NCBI GenBank assembly: GCA_025352045.1
Contig: JANXUD010000004.1
Span: 1 to 40,289, forward strand
DNA: 40,289 nucleotides
Direction: 5' to 3'
Source of the DNA: Gammaproteobacteria bacterium
GTDB taxonomy: Bacteria > Pseudomonadota > Gammaproteobacteria > Xanthomonadales > Xanthomonadaceae
The translations under genes were made by a program, and so were the position numbers. The notes below the pieces were generated by a model. It was not told the origin of the DNA, searched no databases, and saw nothing but the letters and a program-made list of their open reading frames with translations. Positions 1 to 8,740 of the stretch are shown in pieces (within the stretch, counting starts at the first letter, position 1; the number at the start of each line of letters is the position of its first letter).

Positions 1-6
1 TAGGCT

Positions 7-32
7 AATCGGCGCCGTCCATGGCGCCGATT
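7..32. terminator. Inverted repeat at the window edge, possible terminator of an off-window gene
   Basis: A perfect 10-bp stem (AATCGGCGCC / GGCGCCGATT) closes a 6-nt loop. Neither side has a run of T, so a classical intrinsic terminator is not proven. It could end a gene lying to the left of the window or be part of a small palindromic repeat. Positions 33 to 250 hold no reading frame I would defend; the short frames there have poor composition and no ribosome binding site. Confidence 0.35.
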
Positions 33-250
33 GTCCCGCCAAGACCCCTCCACCAAGCCGCCCAGGCCACTTCACCATCGCGCCTGACCGATGGCACTTC
101 GCAAACAGCGAATCGCCGCGATGCCGCACGCGCGAGCGGAGCGACGCGAGCAGGTGGCGATGGCGATTGTGGTGGGGCGCGATGCCCTGCCGTGAAGTAC
201 GACGATGGCTCGGCGCGCGGTGCGGTGCACTGCAGTGCGACGGTCGGTGG

Positions 251-276
251 GGGCGCGGCTGCCGGCAGCCGCGCCC
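251..276 (-). terminator. Perfect 26-bp palindrome just after the yfiF-like gene
   Basis: The sequence is fully self-complementary, with two 13-bp arms and no spacer, and lies about 20 bp beyond the stop codon of the RNA methyltransferase gene. Its place suggests a transcription end for the long minus-strand run. There is no T tract on the minus strand, so it may be a 3' stabilising hairpin or a protein site instead. Confidence 0.4.
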
Positions 277-295
277 TCGCCCTCGTCGAGCAACG

Positions 296-1303
296 CTAGT
301 GCTGTCGGCGCCACTCTGAAAGCAGCACCGCAGTGGCCGCCGCGACGTTCAGGCTTTCGACCGCGCCCGTGCCCGGGATGGACAGGCGCAGCCGGCTGGC
401 CTGCGCCAGCGCCGGATCGACGCCGGTCTGCTCGGCGCCCATTACCAGGACCAGGCGTGCAGGCAGTCGCGCGCCGTGCAGGGGCTCGCCGCCGCGCACG
501 ACGGTCGCGGCGAGCACGAAGCCCGAGGACTGCAATTGCGTGATGGCGTTGTCGCTGCGGCCGAGCCGGACCAGGGGCACGGCCTCTGCGCCGCCTTCGG
601 CCACGCGCGCGGCGGCGCCGGACACGGCGAGCGTGGCGAACTTCGGCAACAGCAGGCCGGCGACGCCGAAATGCGCGGCGCTACGCAGGATCGCGCCGAG
701 GTTGTGCGGGTTACCCACGCCGTCCAGCCACAGGGCCAGGCAGGGACCGGGCGGCAGCGCGCGCAGCCAGTCCGACAAGGTCTGCTCCGGCAGCGCCAGG
801 GCACCGAACACCACGCCCTCGTGGTGCTGGCTGCCGCTGAGCCGTTCCAGGTCCCCCGCTTCGACGATGGTGTAGCCGAGGCGGTGCGCTGCGCACCAGG
901 CCAGCACGGGTTTCAGCACGGGAATGCGTGACTCCAGCAGCCACAGCTTGCGCAGGGCCGCGGGGCGGTGCTGGAACAGGGACAGGCAGGCGTTCACGCC
1001 GTAGAAGCGCTGCTCCTCGGCCGGGCCGCGCTCGACGGATTCATGCGCCGGCGCCGTGCTGCGTTCCTGTGCCGGGGCAGCTTGCCGCGACGATGCGGGC
1101 CGCGGCGATGCGGGCTGCGACGATGCGGGCTGCGACGGCGCGGGCCGTCGCGTGGTCGACGCATCGCGGCGCGGCGGAGCGTCATCGCGAGGTCCCGCGC
1201 CGCGGCCACCGCCGCCGGCGGCGCGTTCGCGGGCGCGCTTGTCCAGGCGCTGCTTGGGCGGGCCGCGGTAGGGCGAGTCGGCGGGCGGGTCGCGATCGGT
1301 CAT
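296..1303 (-). CDS. yfiF: TrmH/SpoU-family RNA 2'-O-methyltransferase, YfiF-like
   Basis: This 335-residue protein belongs to the SPOUT (TrmH) class, which transfers methyl groups from S-adenosylmethionine to the 2'-OH of tRNA or rRNA riboses. Residues 1-97 are basic and Ala/Pro/Ser-rich and look disordered. Residues 98-170 match the SpoU substrate-binding domain (RFYGVNACLSLF). Residues 185-330 carry the three SpoU motifs: NPHNLGAILRS near 198, MGAEQTG near 288 and the knot motif GAVESLNVAAATAVLLSEW near 313. The overall order and the ending closely resemble E. coli YfiF, whose substrate I do not know to be settled. The ATG at 1303 was chosen because the longer frame upstream overlaps the RND pump gene and has poor composition. 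It starts 22 bp after the pump's stop codon, so it may be co-transcribed. Confidence 0.88.
   Translation of the reverse strand: MTDRDPPADSPYRGPPKQRLDKRARERAAGGGGRGAGPRDDAPPRRDASTTRRPAPSQPASSQPASPRPASSRQAAPAQERSTAPAHESVERGPAEEQRFYGVNACLSLFQHRPAALRKLWLLESRIPVLKPVLAWCAAHRLGYTIVEAGDLERLSGSQHHEGVVFGALALPEQTLSDWLRALPPGPCLALWLDGVGNPHNLGAILRSAAHFGVAGLLLPKFATLAVSGAAARVAEGGAEAVPLVRLGRSDNAITQLQSSGFVLAATVVRGGEPLHGARLPARLVLVMGAEQTGVDPALAQASRLRLSIPGTGAVESLNVAAATAVLLSEWRRQH
1088..1147. repeat. Four tandem 15-bp repeats inside the yfiF-like gene
   Basis: Four consecutive 15-bp units with consensus CGACGATGCGGGCTG on the plus strand differ at only a few bases. The unit is a multiple of three, so it keeps the frame and encodes repeats of the SQPAS/SRPAS type in the disordered N-terminal tail of the methyltransferase. 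Copy number could vary between strains without breaking the gene. Confidence 0.8.
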
Positions 1304-1325
1304 TGCGCCAGTGTAAGCCAGCCGC

Positions 1326-4300
1326 TCAACCGCCGTGCGAGTTGTCCACCGAGGCGATGCTGGTGTCCAGGCGCTCGAGTTCGTGCGCGCGTTCTTCCGG
1401 CGAATGTGTGAAGCGCGCCAGCAGCAGGTAGAAGGCCGGCACCACGAACAGCGACAGGAAGGTCGACAAAAGCACGCCGAACACCACCACCACGCCGATC
1501 GCACGCCGGCTTGCCGAGCCTGCGCCCGTGCCGAGCATCAGCGGCAGGGCGCCGGTGACGGTGGCGACCGAGGTCATCAGGATCGGACGAAGGCGCGTCG
1601 CCGCGGCATCCAGGATGGCGTCGCGGATCGCCAGCCCGTCGTCGCGCCGCTGGTTGGCGAACTCGACGATCAGGATGCCGTTCTTCGCCGCAAGCCCGAT
1701 CAGCATCACGATGCCGATCTGCGAGAACAGGTTGATCGTGTTTCCCGTGGCCGCCAGGCCAAGCAGCGCGCCGAACACCGCCAGCGGCACCGTCAGCATG
1801 ATCACCAGCGGGTGCACGAAACTCTCGAACTGCGCCGACAGCACCAGGAACACCACCAGCAGGGCCATGCCGAAGGTGAACAGGGCGGCGCCGCCGGCCT
1901 GCAGGTATTCGCGCGACTGCCCGTTGAAATCGATCTGCGCGGTCTCGGGCAATTCCTCGTGCGCCGCCTGCTTGGCGAAGTCGATCGCTTCGCCCAGGGG
2001 ATAGCCTGGCGCCAGGCGCGCGGAGATGGTGATCGCGCGGAGCCGGTTGAAGCGGTTGAGCGTGCCCGGCTCCGCCAGGTTGGTTACCGTCACAAGGCCC
2101 GACAGGGGCACCAGGGCGTTGTTGCGCCCGCGCACGTAGAGGTTCTTGAGGTCGTCGATGCTGGCGCGGTCCTTGCGGTCGGCCTGCACCAGCACGTCGT
2201 ATTCCTTGCCCTCGTTGACGAAGGTGGTGGCGCGCACCGAGCCGAGCATCGATTGCAAGGTATTGCCGATGTCGCTGACCGACACACCTAGGTCGGCGGC
2301 GCGGTCCTGGTCGATCTTCACCCGCAGCTGGGGCCGCGTTTCCTTGTAGTCGGAATCCACGCCCTGCAGCTTCGGATTGGCTTCGAACCGGGCCAGCAGC
2401 TTGTCGCGCCAGTCGACCAGGCGCGCATAGTCGGGGCCGCCCAGCACCACCTGCAGCGGCTGGCCTCCGCCGCGCACCAGGCCCTGGCGCACCTGCGGCA
2501 GGGCGCGTACGCCGGGGATCTTCGCCAGTTCCTTGCCGACCTGCTCGACCACGTCGTCGGTGGTCTGCGCGCGCTCGGCCCAGGGCTTGAGGATGACGAT
2601 GGCCTGGCCGTTCTGCATGTCGCCGCCGCCACCACCGCCACCACCGGGCGCACGCGAGTTGATCATCCGGATCGGCTTGTCGCCGCCTTCGTGCCTGAGC
2701 AGGACGGTCTCGACCTTGCCCATCTGCTTGACCGTGTAGTCGTAACCGCCGCCCTCGGGGCCATTGGCGGACACGAAGAAGGCACCGCGGTCCTCGGTCG
2801 GGGCCAGCTCGCGCGGCACGTGCACGAACAGGAAGGCGCTGGCGACCAGGGCCGCGGCCATGATCGCCAGGAACAGCAGGGGCTGGCCGATCCGCTTGCC
2901 GAGCTGGTTCCGATAGCCGGCCGACAGCGCTTTCAGCCGCCCGTCCACCCAGCCGCCGAAGCCGCCTTCGTCGCGCCGGTGTGGCCGCAGCAGCAGCGAA
3001 CACATCATCGGCGTCAGGGTCAGCGCAACGAAGGCCGACAATGCGACCGCGCCGGCCAGCGCCACGGCGAGCTCGCGGAACAGGCGGCCGTTGTTGCCTT
3101 CCTGGAAGGCCATCGGCACGAACACCGCGATCAGCACCGCCGTGGTCGCGATCACGGCGAAGCCCACCTGGCGGGTGCCACGCAACGCGGCCAGCGGCGC
3201 CGGTTCGCCCAGGTCCGCGCGCCGTTGTGCGTTCTCCAGCACGACGATTGCATCGTCGACCACCAGCCCGATCGACAGCACCAGCGCCAGCAGGGTTAGC
3301 AGGTTGATCGAAAAGCCGAAGGCGTACAGCGCCATGAAGGCCGCGATCACGCACACCGGCACCGTCACCGCCGGGATCAGCGCCGCGCGCAGCGAGCCCA
3401 GGAACAGCCAGATCACCACCAGCACCAGCACGATCGCCTCGGCCAGGGTCTTGTAGACCTCGTGCACGGCGACGCTGATGTACTCGGTGGAATCGTAGGT
3501 GAGGCCCATGCGCATGCCTTGCGGCAACTCCGGGTTGATCTTCGCGATCTCCGCCTTGACCAGGTTGGCGACCGCCAGGCTGTTGGCGGTGGATGTCTTG
3601 ACGATGCCCAGGCCCAGCATCGGCTGGCCGTTGCCGCGGTAATAGCTGCGCCGCTCGGCCGATTCCAGCGCGACGCGCGCCACCTCGCCCAGGCGCACGA
3701 CGTGGCCATCGGCGCCGCGGCTGAGCGCGAGCTGCGCGAAGTCGGGCGCCGAGCGGAAACCGCGCTCGACGCGCACGGTGAAATCGCGGTCGGTGGACTC
3801 GATCGCGCCGCCGGGCAACTCGACGTTCTCGCGCTTGAGCGCCGCCTGGATGTCGGCCACCGTCAGCCCGCGCGCGGCCATGGCCACCGGATTGGGCCAG
3901 ATTCGCATGGCATAGCTCTGTCCACCGCCCAGCTGGACCTGGGACACGCCGTCGATGGTCGACAGGCGGTCCACCAGATAACGGTCGGCGTAATCGGTGA
4001 GCGTCAGCATGTCGAACTTGGGGCCGGTCAGGTTGGCCCAGAGGATCACTTCCGAATCCGCGTCGGCCTTCGCCACCTGGGGCGTGTCCACGTCGTCGGG
4101 CAGGCGGTCGAGCACGCGGCTCACTGCATCGCGGACGTCGTTGGCCGCGCTCTCGATGTCGCGCTTGGTGCTGAATTCGATGTTGAGCTGCGAGCGGCCC
4201 GTGCGGCTGCTCGAGGTCAGCAGGTCCACGCCCTCGATCCCGCTCACCGCGTCCTCGAGCACCTGGGTGATGCGCGTCTCGACCACCGCCGCGGAGGCGC

Positions 4301-4457
4301 CGGTGTAGGTGGTACTCACGGACACCACGGGCGGGTCGATGTCGGGCAGCTCGCGCAGTGGCAGGCGCGTGAAGGCGAACAGGCCCAGCACGATCAGCAG
4401 CAGGCTGGCCACCGTCGCCAGCACCGGCCGGCGGATCGACAGGTCGGAGATCAGCAT
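1326..4457 (-). CDS. RND-family multidrug efflux pump, inner-membrane subunit (AcrB/MexF-like)
   Basis: The protein has 1043 residues, the usual size for a hydrophobe/amphiphile RND pump working as a proton-driven trimer in the inner membrane. It starts with the typical cytoplasmic end and first membrane helix (LSIRRPVLATVASLLLIVLG) and has two repeats of membrane bundle plus large periplasmic loops. The proton relay is complete: D401 and D402 in GLVVDDAIVVLEN (helix 4) and K925 in GLAAKNGILIVEF (helix 10). A run of eight glycines (605-612) sits in the second periplasmic domain and keeps the frame. The gene begins 3 bp after the adaptor gene, so the two form a transcriptional unit. No outer-membrane channel gene is nearby, so a distant TolC-type protein is probably recruited. 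Substrates cannot be told from the sequence. Confidence 0.95.
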   Translation of the reverse strand: MLISDLSIRRPVLATVASLLLIVLGLFAFTRLPLRELPDIDPPVVSVSTTYTGASAAVVETRITQVLEDAVSGIEGVDLLTSSSRTGRSQLNIEFSTKRDIESAANDVRDAVSRVLDRLPDDVDTPQVAKADADSEVILWANLTGPKFDMLTLTDYADRYLVDRLSTIDGVSQVQLGGGQSYAMRIWPNPVAMAARGLTVADIQAALKRENVELPGGAIESTDRDFTVRVERGFRSAPDFAQLALSRGADGHVVRLGEVARVALESAERRSYYRGNGQPMLGLGIVKTSTANSLAVANLVKAEIAKINPELPQGMRMGLTYDSTEYISVAVHEVYKTLAEAIVLVLVVIWLFLGSLRAALIPAVTVPVCVIAAFMALYAFGFSINLLTLLALVLSIGLVVDDAIVVLENAQRRADLGEPAPLAALRGTRQVGFAVIATTAVLIAVFVPMAFQEGNNGRLFRELAVALAGAVALSAFVALTLTPMMCSLLLRPHRRDEGGFGGWVDGRLKALSAGYRNQLGKRIGQPLLFLAIMAAALVASAFLFVHVPRELAPTEDRGAFFVSANGPEGGGYDYTVKQMGKVETVLLRHEGGDKPIRMINSRAPGGGGGGGGDMQNGQAIVILKPWAERAQTTDDVVEQVGKELAKIPGVRALPQVRQGLVRGGGQPLQVVLGGPDYARLVDWRDKLLARFEANPKLQGVDSDYKETRPQLRVKIDQDRAADLGVSVSDIGNTLQSMLGSVRATTFVNEGKEYDVLVQADRKDRASIDDLKNLYVRGRNNALVPLSGLVTVTNLAEPGTLNRFNRLRAITISARLAPGYPLGEAIDFAKQAAHEELPETAQIDFNGQSREYLQAGGAALFTFGMALLVVFLVLSAQFESFVHPLVIMLTVPLAVFGALLGLAATGNTINLFSQIGIVMLIGLAAKNGILIVEFANQRRDDGLAIRDAILDAAATRLRPILMTSVATVTGALPLMLGTGAGSASRRAIGVVVVFGVLLSTFLSLFVVPAFYLLLARFTHSPEERAHELERLDTSIASVDNSHGG

Positions 4458-4460
4458 GCC

Positions 4461-5582
4461 TCAGCCACCGCGCGTGCCGGCGGACGCGCCGTGCGCCGCG
4501 CCCTGCCCGCCCGCGCCGTCCCGGCCCGCATCCGCCTTGCCCGCCTTCGCCGCGTCGATGATCTTCGCCCCGTCCTTCAACTTGACGATGCCCTCGACCA
4601 CGATGCGGTCGCCTGCCTTCACGCCGTCGAGGATCTCAACCGCGCCCGGCCGGCGCGCGCCGAGCGTGACCGGAACCTGTTCGACCTTGTTGTCCGGGGT
4701 GACCCGGAATACGAAGCTCTGCTGGCCCACTTGCTGGATCGAGAGCTCGGGCACCTGCAGCGTCGAGCGCGCGGCCTGGTCGAGCACGACGTTCAACAGC
4801 ATGCCCGGGCGCAGCCGCTTGTCCGGATTGTCGAAGCGGGCGCGCGCAGCCACCGAGCGCGTGGCCGGGTCCACGCGCGAGTCGATCGATGCGATCGCAC
4901 CCTGGAACCGTTCGCCGGGGAAGGCATCGCTCGCGGCTTCGACCCGCTGGCCCACGGCCAGCTTGCCCAGGGCGCGTTCGGGCAGCGAAAAATCCAGGTC
5001 CAGCGCGGACAGGTCGTCGAGCGTCGTGATCACGGTGCCCGGCGACACCAGCGACCCGGGGCTGACGCGACGCAGGCCGAGCACGCCGGCGAAGGGTGCG
5101 CGGATCACGCGGTCTGAGGCATCGGCATGCATGGACTCCAGCCGCGCCCTGGCGGCATCGCGCGTCGCGCGCTGCGCTTCCACGGTGCTGGTCGCCACCA
5201 GCTGGCGCTGGGCCAGCGCAGCCTGGCGCGCGTACAGTGCCTGCGCTTCGCGGTAGGCCGCCTGCGCTTCCTGCACGCCCGCGGCTTCCTGCCGGTTGGA
5301 CAAGGTCACCAGCACCTGGCCGGCCGCCGCATCCTGCCCGCTGTCGAACTGCACGGCGCTGACCGTGTCGCTGACCTTGGCGGTGATCTCTACCGACTCG
5401 CGCGCGCGCGCCGTGCCCAGCGCGTCGGTGGTGTCGGTCCAGGGCGATGGCGCGAGCACGGTCGTCGTGACCACCGAGGGCGCACCGCCGCCCTTGCCGC
5501 CCGCCTTGTCGGCCTTGCCCGAGCAGGCAGCAAGCCCGAGTATCGCGGCCACCAGGGCCAGGGTGAATCCGATGCGCGCCAT
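4461..5582 (-). CDS. RND efflux periplasmic adaptor (membrane fusion protein), lipoprotein
   Basis: A 373-residue adaptor that would bridge the RND pump to an outer-membrane channel. The N-terminus has a lipoprotein signal with lipobox LAAC, making C20 the lipidated residue. The biotinyl-lipoyl-like, coiled-coil hairpin and beta-barrel order of AcrA/MexA relatives is visible; the hairpin lies around residues 95-145 (QEAAGVQEAQAAYREAQALY region). The C-terminal tail is rich in Gly, Ala, Lys and Asp. The start at 5582 is set by AAGGAG about 6 bp upstream and by the signal sequence; the open frame runs on upstream over the end of emrB without support. A weak -10-like TAGACT lies at 5613-5608, so the adaptor and pump may have their own promoter, or be read from emrB 46 bp upstream. 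Confidence 0.92.
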   Translation of the reverse strand: MARIGFTLALVAAILGLAACSGKADKAGGKGGGAPSVVTTTVLAPSPWTDTTDALGTARARESVEITAKVSDTVSAVQFDSGQDAAAGQVLVTLSNRQEAAGVQEAQAAYREAQALYARQAALAQRQLVATSTVEAQRATRDAARARLESMHADASDRVIRAPFAGVLGLRRVSPGSLVSPGTVITTLDDLSALDLDFSLPERALGKLAVGQRVEAASDAFPGERFQGAIASIDSRVDPATRSVAARARFDNPDKRLRPGMLLNVVLDQAARSTLQVPELSIQQVGQQSFVFRVTPDNKVEQVPVTLGARRPGAVEILDGVKAGDRIVVEGIVKLKDGAKIIDAAKAGKADAGRDGAGGQGAAHGASAGTRGG

Positions 5583-5628
5583 GCGCTCTCCTTGCGAAAA
5601 CCGGCCGAGTCTAATCCAGGGCCGTGAC

Positions 5629-7182
5629 TCAGACATGATCAATGACCACAGGTTCCTCGGCCGCCCCGGGCGCGCGGCCCCGGGCAACGCGGAGGAAATA
5701 CACCAGGGGCAATGACAGGGCCGTGAGCCCCATCAACAGCCAGAAATCGTTGATGTAGGCCAGCACGGCGGCCTGGCGCGAGACTTCGGCGTTCAGTGCC
5801 GCTGCACCAAGCGCCGTTGTCGGGTCCCAGGCTGCGGGCAGCAGGCCCTGCTCGGCGCCGAAAGCGGGGATGCGCGCAGCGATTTCCGCATGGTTGACCT
5901 GCGCGCTGTGCGAGAGCATGAACATCACCACCGAGATCCCGATGCTCGAGCCAATGTTGCGCACCAGGCTGAAAAGGCTTGCCGCCTCGGTCCGCTGCGC
6001 GGCCGGCAGGGTCGCGTAGGCGACGCTGGAGATCGGCACGAACACCAGGCCCAGGCCAAGGCCCTGCACGGCGCCGATCCAGACCACGGCGCTGCGCGAG
6101 ACTTCCACGCCGAAGCCGGTCATCAGCCAGAGCGAATAGATGGTCAGCACGATGCCGACCAGGATCGGCCAACGCGCATCGATGCGGCCGAGCAGGCGGC
6201 CGACCACCATCATGCCGAGCATGGTGCCGATGCCGCGCGGCGCCAGCAGCAGGCCGATGTCGAGCACCGGGTAGTGCATCAGCTGGCTCAGGTAGGGCGG
6301 CAGCAGGGCCAGCGTCGAGAACAGCACGATGCCGATCACGAAGATCAGCAGGGAGGCCACCGCGAAATTGCCATTGCGCCACAGCCCGAGGTCGAGCAGC
6401 GGGTGTTCCTGCGAGCGCCAGTGCAGCACGTACCAGGTGAGCGCGAGGAAGGCGAGCGCGCATTCCACCTGGATCTCGATCGAACCAAACCAGTCCTCGC
6501 CCTGCCCGCGATCGAGGAACAACTGCAATGCGCCGATGCCGACGGCAAGCAGGGCAAGCCCGATCCAGTCCAGCGGCCGCGAATGCGGCGGGTCCTTGCG
6601 CACGCTGGCCATGATGCCGATCAGCGCCAGCACGCCGACCGGCAGGTTGATCAGGAAGACCCAGCGCCAGCTGTAGAACTCGGTCAGCCAGCCGCCAAGC
6701 GGAGGGCCCAGGATCGGCCCGACCATGATGCCCATGCCCCAGAGCGCCATCGCCGAGCCGTGCTTCTCCTTGGGGAACACGTCCAGCAGCAGGGACTGCG
6801 AGATCGGCACCAGCGCGGCGCCGAACAGGCCCTGCAACACGCGGAACATCACCATCTCGCCGATGCCGGTGGCGATGCCGCACAACAGCGAGGCGACGGT
6901 GAAGCCCGCTACCGACAGCAACAGCAGGCGTCGCCGCCCGAGGGCGCCGGCAAGCCACCCGGTGACCGGCGTCATGATCGCGGCGGCCACGATGTAGGAC
7001 GTCAGCACCCAGGACGTCTGGTCCTGGGTCGCCGACAGCGAGCCCTGCATTTCCGGCAGGGCGACATTGGCGATCGTGGTGTCGAGCGCCTGCATCAGCG
7101 TGGCCAGCATCACCGAGCCGACTAGCAGGGTCCGTCCGGGAATCGCGGCATGATCGACGGGTTGGGCGACGGCAGTACTCAT
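5629..7182 (-). CDS. emrB: DHA2-family MFS drug exporter, EmrB-like
   Basis: A 517-residue inner-membrane transporter with the 14-helix pattern of the DHA2 (drug:H+ antiporter 2) family. It shows the helix-1 motif LDTTIANVALPEM, the helix 2-3 loop motif A GWLAGALGRRRLL, and the helix-5 antiporter motif MGIMVGPILGPPLGGWL with WRWVFLINLPVG following. With EmrA it would drive proton-coupled export of hydrophobic compounds across both membranes through an outer-membrane channel. It starts 22 bp after emrA; no convincing Shine-Dalgarno precedes the ATG, which suggests coupling to emrA translation. Substrate is unknown. Confidence 0.94.
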   Translation of the reverse strand: MSTAVAQPVDHAAIPGRTLLVGSVMLATLMQALDTTIANVALPEMQGSLSATQDQTSWVLTSYIVAAAIMTPVTGWLAGALGRRRLLLLSVAGFTVASLLCGIATGIGEMVMFRVLQGLFGAALVPISQSLLLDVFPKEKHGSAMALWGMGIMVGPILGPPLGGWLTEFYSWRWVFLINLPVGVLALIGIMASVRKDPPHSRPLDWIGLALLAVGIGALQLFLDRGQGEDWFGSIEIQVECALAFLALTWYVLHWRSQEHPLLDLGLWRNGNFAVASLLIFVIGIVLFSTLALLPPYLSQLMHYPVLDIGLLLAPRGIGTMLGMMVVGRLLGRIDARWPILVGIVLTIYSLWLMTGFGVEVSRSAVVWIGAVQGLGLGLVFVPISSVAYATLPAAQRTEAASLFSLVRNIGSSIGISVVMFMLSHSAQVNHAEIAARIPAFGAEQGLLPAAWDPTTALGAAALNAEVSRQAAVLAYINDFWLLMGLTALSLPLVYFLRVARGRAPGAAEEPVVIDHV

Positions 7183-7204
7183 GGGCGGGCGGGGTTGGCG
7201 CCGG

Positions 7205-8263
7205 TCAGTGCGACGCGACCGTGACCGACGGCGCCATCGCCTTGCCGGCCAGGTCCACCTTCACTTCCGCACTAATGCCCGAACGCAGCACCTGCGGGTT
7301 GTCGCCACGCGAGACCAGCTCGAGGCGCACGGGGATGCGCTGCACGACCTTGACCCAGTTGCCGGTTGCATTCTGCGCGGGCAGCACGCTGAACTCGCTG
7401 CCCGACGTCGGCGCGATCGATGCAACACGCGCGGTCCACTTCACGCCCGGGTAGGAATCCACCGTCACCTGCGCCGGCTGGCCGACGCGCAACCTGGCGA
7501 GATCGGTTTCCTTGAAATTGGCCTCGATCCAGACCGGATCGGTGGCGACCAGCGGCATCGCCACCTGGCCCGGATTGAGGTATTCGCCGGCCTGCAGGTC
7601 GTGGTTGCCAACCTCGCCGTTGACCGGCGCATACACCGCCGCCTGCGACAGGTCGAAGCGCGCCTTCTCCACGGCGGCCAGGGCGGCGCGGTACTCGGGC
7701 AACTGGTTGCTGGCGATCGACGCATTGCCACCCAGCGCGGAGGCGGCCTGAGACTGCGCGGCTTCCGCGGCGGCGCGCTGCGAGCGCGCCTCGGCCAGGG
7801 CATGGCGTGCATCGTCCAGCGTCTTGCGCGGGATCAGCTGGCGGCGGGCGAGGTCCTGCGCGCGCGTGACTTCCTGCTGCGCGTAACGCTCGGCTTCCGC
7901 CGCCGCGCTGATCTTGCTGCCGGCGCCCTGCACTTGCGCGCGGCTGGCCGATGCTTGGTTGTCCACCATCGCCAGGCGCGCCTCGGCCTGGTCGAGCGCG
8001 ATCTTCAGCGGCGCATCGTCCAGGCGGAACAGCAGCTGGCCCTTGCGCACCGGCGCGTCCTGCGCGACCGCAACCTCGACCACGCGGCCGCCGACCTGCG
8101 CGGAAACCATGATCCGCTCGGCCTTGACGTAGGCATTGTTGGTGTCCACCTCGCGGCTGGAGCCATACCACTCCCAGCCGAAGAAGCCGGCAACCAGCAG
8201 GGGGCCGGCGATCCAGGCCCAGCGCGGCACGCGGCGGGCGGCGGTCTTCATCTGTGCGTTCAT
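7205..8263 (-). CDS. emrA: EmrA-like membrane fusion protein of an MFS efflux system
   Basis: A 352-residue adaptor with a short cytoplasmic N-terminus, one membrane helix at about residues 15-30 (WAWIAGPLLVAGFFGWEW) and a periplasmic HlyD/EmrA-type region: DTNNAYVKAERIMVSAQVGG, a long Ala/Gln/Arg-rich coiled coil (about 85-190), then the second lipoyl half and beta-barrel. Such proteins pair with DHA2 pumps, and emrB follows directly. The start at 8263 is favoured because the ATG overlaps the marR stop as ATGA, with GAAGGA just upstream; an in-frame ATG at 8251 is the alternative. It forms the middle of marR-emrA-emrB. Confidence 0.93.
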   Translation of the reverse strand: MNAQMKTAARRVPRWAWIAGPLLVAGFFGWEWYGSSREVDTNNAYVKAERIMVSAQVGGRVVEVAVAQDAPVRKGQLLFRLDDAPLKIALDQAEARLAMVDNQASASRAQVQGAGSKISAAAEAERYAQQEVTRAQDLARRQLIPRKTLDDARHALAEARSQRAAAEAAQSQAASALGGNASIASNQLPEYRAALAAVEKARFDLSQAAVYAPVNGEVGNHDLQAGEYLNPGQVAMPLVATDPVWIEANFKETDLARLRVGQPAQVTVDSYPGVKWTARVASIAPTSGSEFSVLPAQNATGNWVKVVQRIPVRLELVSRGDNPQVLRSGISAEVKVDLAGKAMAPSVTVASH

Positions 8264-8733
8264 GCGTCCTTCTTGCGCGTGGCGGTCTTGCCTTCGCGAT
8301 CGAGCTTGTTGAGGGTTTCCTTGACCGTGCCGAGCACGCGCATGGTCACGGCGAAGTCGTCGGGGGCCACGCCGTCCAGCACGTCCTCGCGCAACTGCGC
8401 GGCGATGACCTTCATGCCATCCATCACGGCGTCGGACTTGCGCGCCCGGTACAGGCGCCAGCAGCGGCGGTCGTCCGGGTCGGCGCGGCGCTCGACGAAG
8501 CCGGCCGCTTCCAGCCGGTCCAGCACGCGGCCGACGGCGATGGTTTCCATGTCGAGCTCCTGCGCCAGCTCGGTCTGGGTGAGGCCTTCGAAGCGTTCGA
8601 TCCGGCTCAGCGCCATCCACTGGGCCCGGGTCAGGCCCAAGTCGGCGGCGCGGCGGTCGAAGACCCGCCGCAACAGGCGCTGGACGTCGGCGATGGTGTA
8701 GCCGAACTGGGATTTGTCGGTGGAGTCGTTCAT
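8260..8733 (-). CDS. MarR-family transcriptional regulator of the emr operon
   Basis: A 157-residue winged-helix protein. The DNA-binding core is clear: LGLTRAQWMALSRIERFEGL, the recognition region LTQTELAQELDMETIAVGRV, and the wing with the family's DxR pattern (RRADPDDRRCWRLY). MarR proteins bind as dimers to palindromes and usually repress their own operon until a ligand releases them. Here a 14-bp palindrome lies inside the promoter and emrA follows with a 4-bp overlap, so local autoregulation is very likely. The ATG at 8733 falls at the predicted transcription start, so the transcript is probably leaderless. It could also control the adjacent RND genes if they are read through. Confidence 0.93.
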   Translation of the reverse strand: MNDSTDKSQFGYTIADVQRLLRRVFDRRAADLGLTRAQWMALSRIERFEGLTQTELAQELDMETIAVGRVLDRLEAAGFVERRADPDDRRCWRLYRARKSDAVMDGMKVIAAQLREDVLDGVAPDDFAVTMRVLGTVKETLNKLDREGKTATRKKDA

Positions 8734-8740
8734 GTCCCAG

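Noticed and set aside
21-299. Short frames at the left edge of the window
   Set aside because: No ribosome site, unlikely amino acid composition, and overlap with the palindrome and the yfiF stop.
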